A stretch of 16,087 nucleotides of DNA from CAIYXV01 sp035506255 (GTDB lineage: Bacteria; Margulisbacteria; WOR-1; XYC2-FULL-46-14; WPAF01): positions 1 to 16,087 of the forward strand of contig DATJPS010000023.1 of the NCBI GenBank assembly GCA_035506255.1. Direction: 5' to 3'. The notes under the pieces are model-generated. The model saw only the letters and a program-made list of their open reading frames with translations, was not told where the DNA came from and did not search any database. Positions 13,236-16,087 of the stretch are shown piece by piece. Each line of letters begins with the position of its first letter. The stretch's first letter is position 1. Position numbers and translations under genes: made by a program.

Positions 13236-13244
13236 TGCTATAAT
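13236..13244 (+). promoter_or_regulatory. Extended -10 of the beta-lactamase-like gene
   Basis: TGC-TATAAT (box 13239-13244), with no recognisable -35, ends 9 nt before ATG 13254. The sequence TTTGCTATAAT is identical to that at the infC promoter. Predicted leader of about 3 nt; no Shine-Dalgarno. Confidence 0.68.
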
Positions 13245-13253
13245 ATGCCAGTA

Positions 13254-14240
13254 ATGGTACGTCGAGCAGTATTTTTATTGTGCATTGTTGCGGCGCTGAG
13301 CGCGGCGACGCCGTCGATCGCCGCATTCGATGCGGCCAAACAGCATGTAATGTCGCAAAAGATATCGGCGGCGATAGATAGGGCAAAGGGCGGCAGGGTG
13401 GGTTATGTTTTCATCGATGCCCGGACCGGCCTGGGCGTGCAGGTCAACGGCACCATGGAATTCCCCGCCGCTTCCGTCGCCAAGGTCCCCGTCCTCTGCG
13501 CCATCTTCCATGCAGCGTATTCCGATCCCGACCTGCTCCAGAAAAAATTAAGGTATAAAGAGAGCGACCGGGTCGGCGGGTCGGGAGTTTTACAATGGAT
13601 GAGAGCCGATACCGACTATACCGTCTGGAACCTGGCCCGGCTGATGATCGTCCTTTCTGACAACGTTGCCACCCGCATCCTGGTAGAGAACTTCGGAATG
13701 AAGAACATCAATCAGTACCTTGAGGAGAACGGATTGAAAGCGACCCGCGTTACCGATCCCACCATGCTGGTGGAGCCGCCGTCATCGGAAGTGAACCTGA
13801 CCTCGCCTTATGAAATGGCAAAATTGATATCGATGATAGCGCGGGGCGACGGCTTTTCTCCCGCCGACCAGAAGGACATGCTTTCTTTCATGCGTCACCA
13901 GAGATACCATTGGGGGATCTGGCGGGGGGTTCCGGCGGGGGTGGTGGTGGCGGACAAGACCGGCAACCTGGGAGGGATACTCAATGATGCCGGGATCGTT
14001 TATTCAAAGTCCGGCAACTATATCCTTTCTATCTTCACCTGGGGATTCAAGAAGCAGAGGGAGGCCAGACTGCTGATCAACGACCTGTCAAAGACGACCT
14101 ATGAGACATATACAGGGGAAAAAGTGATTAAACCGGTCAAAAAGACCTGGCATCGGCCCGTTCGGAAATTAAAAAGAACGAAAGCGATCCGCATTAAGTC
14201 AAAAAAGCACAGGACCCGTAAATTTATAAAGCGGCGATGA
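13254..14240 (+). CDS. Secreted serine hydrolase, class A beta-lactamase-like, with basic C-terminal tail
   Basis: A 328-residue exported protein: signal peptide about 1-24 (MVRRAVFLLCIVAALSAA, then AxA-type SIAA). The catalytic fold shows SVAK (74-77, nucleophile Ser-74 and Lys-77), SDN (135-137) and KTG (235-237), the three active-site motifs of class A beta-lactamases and PBPs. The omega loop is short: only about 11 residues separate Glu-174 from the following TSP, versus about 17 in class A enzymes, so the deacylating Glu may be missing. A cell-wall peptidase or penicillin-binding role is at least as likely as beta-lactam hydrolysis. The last 40 residues contain 20 Lys/Arg and no fold signature. 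Start 13254 is chosen for the signal peptide and promoter; ATG 13245 is an alternative. The end overlaps icd by 17 bp. Confidence 0.85.
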   Translation: MVRRAVFLLCIVAALSAATPSIAAFDAAKQHVMSQKISAAIDRAKGGRVGYVFIDARTGLGVQVNGTMEFPAASVAKVPVLCAIFHAAYSDPDLLQKKLRYKESDRVGGSGVLQWMRADTDYTVWNLARLMIVLSDNVATRILVENFGMKNINQYLEENGLKATRVTDPTMLVEPPSSEVNLTSPYEMAKLISMIARGDGFSPADQKDMLSFMRHQRYHWGIWRGVPAGVVVADKTGNLGGILNDAGIVYSKSGNYILSIFTWGFKKQREARLLINDLSKTTYETYTGEKVIKPVKKTWHRPVRKLKRTKAIRIKSKKHRTRKFIKRR

Positions 14241-15303
14241 TGGCATCGGCCATCTGCGAGGTCCCGACCGCGGTCGGGTCATTGCGGTCAAGCTTCAGAT
14301 CGTAAGTCACGCTCTTTCCTTCCGCGATCACTTTTGAAATGGCGCGATCGAGCCGCCGGGCCGCGTCCGCTTCCCCGATGTATTCGAGCATCATCACGGC
14401 GGAGAGCATGACCGCCACGGGGTTCACCTTGTTAAGCCCTTTATATTTTGGCGCGCTGCCGTGGATCGCTTCGAATACCGCGATCCCGTCGCCCAGGTTG
14501 GCGCCGGGCGCCACGCCCAGTCCTCCCACCAGGCCGGCGCACAGGTCGGAAAGGATATCCCCGTAAAGGTTGGGGAGGGCGATCACGTCGTAAAGCTCCG
14601 GCTTCTGCACCAACTGCATGCACATGTTGTCGATCAACCGTTCCTCATACTCGATCTTACCTTCGTACTGCTTGGCCACTTCCCGCGCGGCGGCGAAGAA
14701 CAGGCCGTCGGTGAACTTCATGATGTTGGCTTTGGTAACGGCGGTCACTTTTTCCCGGTCATGTTTCACCGCGTAATCAAAAGCGAACTTTATCAGCCGC
14801 TTGGTGCCAAAAATGGAGATCGGTTTGATGCTGATCCCTGAATCCTCGCGTATGTTCTTGCCCGACAGGCTTTCGATCTCGGCGATCAATTTTTTCGTTT
14901 CCGGTTTCCCTTCCTCGAATTCGATCCCGGCGTAGAGGTCCTCGGTATTCTCCCTTACCACCACCAGATCGATATTTTGATATTTGCTGCGGACGCCTTT
15001 GTAAGATCTGCAGGGCCGCAGGCAGGTATAAAGGTCCAATTCCTTCCTGATCGCCACATTGACCGAGCGGAACCCGGTGCCGATGGGGGTGGTGATGGGG
15101 CCCTTGAGCGCCACCTTGTTCTTCCGGATGGAGTCGAGCGTTTCTTTGGGCAGAGGGGTGCCGTACTTGTCGATGACGTCGGCTCCCGCCTCCGCGATCT
15201 CCCAGTTGATCTTCACTCCGGTCGCGTCAACACAACGCCGGGTAGCTTCGCAGACTTCGGGGCCGATTCCGTCGCCGGGGATCAGGGTGATGTTTTTTGC
15301 CAT
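14224..15303 (-). CDS. icd: Isocitrate dehydrogenase family enzyme (short type)
   Basis: A 359-residue beta-decarboxylating dehydrogenase that oxidises isocitrate to 2-oxoglutarate. Motifs: IPGDGIGPEV (8-17), PIGTGFRSVNVAIRKELDLY (73-92) with the substrate-binding Ser-80, LRP (95-97), RENTEDLYAGIE (117-128), TKANIMK (190-196), NLYGDILSDL (245-254) and the cofactor loop IHGSAPKYKG (280-289). Lys-286/Tyr-287 match the NADP+-specific pair of Escherichia coli Icd (Lys-344/Tyr-345) rather than Asp-Ile of NAD+ enzymes, although the overall length is that of the NAD-type subfamily. Isopropylmalate or homoisocitrate dehydrogenase is less likely because of the SVNVAIRKELDLY segment. Convergent with the serine hydrolase; divergent from the zinc-ribbon gene. 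Confidence 0.92.
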   Translation of the reverse strand: MAKNITLIPGDGIGPEVCEATRRCVDATGVKINWEIAEAGADVIDKYGTPLPKETLDSIRKNKVALKGPITTPIGTGFRSVNVAIRKELDLYTCLRPCRSYKGVRSKYQNIDLVVVRENTEDLYAGIEFEEGKPETKKLIAEIESLSGKNIREDSGISIKPISIFGTKRLIKFAFDYAVKHDREKVTAVTKANIMKFTDGLFFAAAREVAKQYEGKIEYEERLIDNMCMQLVQKPELYDVIALPNLYGDILSDLCAGLVGGLGVAPGANLGDGIAVFEAIHGSAPKYKGLNKVNPVAVMLSAVMMLEYIGEADAARRLDRAISKVIAEGKSVTYDLKLDRNDPTAVGTSQMADAIIAAL

Positions 15304-15312
15304 AATGATTAA

Positions 15313-15341
15313 ATTATATCTTAAATATTTACTTTTGAAAA
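15313..15341 (-). promoter_or_regulatory. icd promoter, predicted near-leaderless
   Basis: On the minus strand -35 TTTTCA (15336-15341; 4 of 6), 17-bp spacer, perfect TATAAT (15313-15318). The box ends 9 nt before ATG 15303 and no Shine-Dalgarno intervenes. The spacer to the divergent gene is only 56 bp and AT-rich. Confidence 0.65.
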
Positions 15342-15344
15342 GTA

Positions 15345-15353
15345 TGATATAAT
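15345..15353 (+). promoter_or_regulatory. Extended -10 of the zinc-ribbon/HTH gene, predicted leaderless
   Basis: TGA-TATAAT (box 15348-15353) ends 6 nt before GTG 15360, so the predicted +1 is the G of the start codon itself. No -35 is recognisable and there is no room for a Shine-Dalgarno. The clearest leaderless candidate by geometry. Confidence 0.7.
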
Positions 15354-15359
15354 CCGGCC

Positions 15360-15878
15360 GTGAGCGATCTTTATTGCCTAAATCCCGAATGCCGGCTTTA
15401 CAACGAAACCGGACGCGATAATATCGTCAAGTTCGGCGTCTATCGCTCCAAACAGGGCGGACGGGCGCGCTACCTCTGCAAGTCCTGCGGCAGGACATTT
15501 TCGGAAAGGGCCAATTCCAAACTCTACGGCCTGCACGCCAACGAAGATACCGTCAACAAATTCCTGGCCGAATACCGCTCCGGCAAGCCCTTGAATCGCA
15601 TCAGCCGGGAAATGCGGGTAAAAGCCGACACTCTGCGGGCCTGGAGAAAACGGTTCATGGAAACGGATGATGGCCTTTCCGCGGTCGCTACCCTGGCCGC
15701 CGCCCCGGTCGCATCCGATGAATTAAAGATCGGCCTGTCGCCCAATCTTATCCCTGCCGATCAGCTTACCTCGAGCCCTCACTCCCTTTCCTTTTCCGTT
15801 AACTGGGCCTCTCTCTGTTTTTTAATGTGGATGCTCAACGTAAACCATCTGCTGGAGGAGCGCGCTGGTGACGCTTAG
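15360..15878 (+). CDS. IS1-InsA-like zinc-ribbon and HTH DNA-binding protein
   Basis: A 172-residue protein. Residues 1-55 form a zinc ribbon with Cys-6, Cys-11, Cys-40 and Cys-43, and the segment YLCKSCGRTFSE is like the InsA N-terminal domain of IS1 transposases. Residues about 58-101 resemble a helix-turn-helix (SGKPLNRISREMRVKADTLRAWRK). The remaining 70 residues are not recognised; they include a hydrophobic patch (WASLCFLMWML, about 148-158). No InsB catalytic gene or IS1 ends are present, and the next gene, which overlaps by 11 nt, encodes a CHASE4 sensor, so this looks like a domesticated transposase-derived regulator rather than an insertion sequence. Start GTG 15360 fits the family N-terminus and the promoter. 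Confidence 0.78.
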   Translation: MSDLYCLNPECRLYNETGRDNIVKFGVYRSKQGGRARYLCKSCGRTFSERANSKLYGLHANEDTVNKFLAEYRSGKPLNRISREMRVKADTLRAWRKRFMETDDGLSAVATLAAAPVASDELKIGLSPNLIPADQLTSSPHSLSFSVNWASLCFLMWMLNVNHLLEERAGDA

Positions 15879-16087
15879 GGCGAGGACCGCGCTTACCGTC
15901 AGTCTGGTGCTGGTGATCTTCCTCGCCCTGCTGTATTTCATCGCGCGCTACTTTCTTCTTGGCGGGTTCATTTCCCTTGAAAGAGCGCAGATATCAGGCA
16001 GCGTTGACGATCTCAACCAGGCGCTAAACGCCGAGATCGATAATCAGAACCGGATCGCGGGGGATTACGGTACCTGGGACGATTCTT
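15868..16087 (+). CDS. CHASE4-domain membrane sensor, N-terminal part (runs off window)
   Basis: 73 residues are visible from GTG 15868, which has a good Shine-Dalgarno GGAGG at 15854-15858 with 9 nt spacing. An N-terminal membrane helix (about residues 9-33, TVSLVLVIFLALLYFIARYF) is followed by an extracytoplasmic region with GDYGTWDDS (65-73), the hallmark of CHASE4 sensory domains. The output module, usually a histidine kinase or GGDEF/EAL domain, is beyond the edge and cannot be named. The gene overlaps the upstream zinc-ribbon/HTH gene by 11 nt, suggesting coupled expression and a possible sensor-regulator pair. Confidence 0.75.
   Translation, partial: MTLRARTALTVSLVLVIFLALLYFIARYFLLGGFISLERAQISGSVDDLNQALNAEIDNQNRIAGDYGTWDDS

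Noticed and set aside
15360..15878. A complete IS1-type insertion sequence
   Set aside because: Only the InsA-like DNA-binding part is present; no InsB catalytic frame and no terminal inverted repeats were recognised around it.
1..16087. CRISPR arrays, tRNA or rRNA genes, prophage
   Set aside because: No regularly spaced direct repeats, no cloverleaf-like sequence with a TTC-arm consensus, no rRNA-like stretches and no phage structural or integrase genes were seen on reading both strands; weak RNA genes could be missed without a covariance search.

Overview
The window reads as a bacterial chromosome segment of moderately high GC from an organism that is not a close relative of the standard models, most likely an uncultivated-lineage Gram-negative-type bacterium. 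Pseudopilins, a pantothenate gene, KtrAB potassium uptake and a short isocitrate dehydrogenase are present, and there are no phage genes. I lean weakly to a Margulisbacteria/Saganbacteria-like lineage, but nothing here proves it. Genes are packed with almost no spacers. Most spacers that do exist are promoter regions between divergent genes or palindromic repeats.

Layout: (1) 1-2682, plus strand: 3' end of thrS, then infC-rpmI-rplT and a DUF151 bifunctional-nuclease gene, with a strong promoter embedded in the last codons of thrS. (2) 2683-3112: a 430-bp non-coding stretch full of hairpins and inverted repeats. (3) 8610 down to 3113, minus strand: one tightly coupled cluster, topA - a 32-residue membrane microprotein - panC - four pseudopilin genes (GspH/I/J- and PilX/GspK-like) - a DPM1-like glycosyltransferase - a small EamA/SMR-like membrane protein. 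Six of its eight junctions are ATGA start/stop overlaps. (4) 8672-10666, plus: ktrB-ktrA K+ uptake. (5) 11786-10656, minus: pabB, which carries two palindromic repeats inside its reading frame. (6) 11892-12221, plus: stand-alone MetRS-beta-type tRNA-binding protein; then a 158-bp inverted-repeat element; then a minus-strand pair, yqeY and a half-size TauE/SafE gene. (7) 13254-14240, plus: secreted serine beta-lactamase-like protein with a very basic tail, converging on icd (minus, 15303-14224). (8) 15360 to the end: an IS1-InsA-like zinc-ribbon/HTH protein overlapping the start of a CHASE4 sensor gene that runs off the window.

The most general signal is how genes start. At least seven first-of-transcript genes (topA, ktrB, the tRNA-binding protein, yqeY, the beta-lactamase-like gene, icd, the InsA-like gene) and one gene inside a cluster (the glycosyltransferase) have a -10 box, often of the extended TGn type, ending only 6-9 nt before the start codon, and most lack a Shine-Dalgarno sequence. 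This predicts leaderless or nearly leaderless mRNAs. Genes inside operons instead use good Shine-Dalgarno sequences (ktrA, the CHASE4 gene) or ATGA coupling. infC is the exception, with a real leader and no ordinary start codon. The second notable signal is the family of palindromic repeats, two of which are translated as part of PabB.
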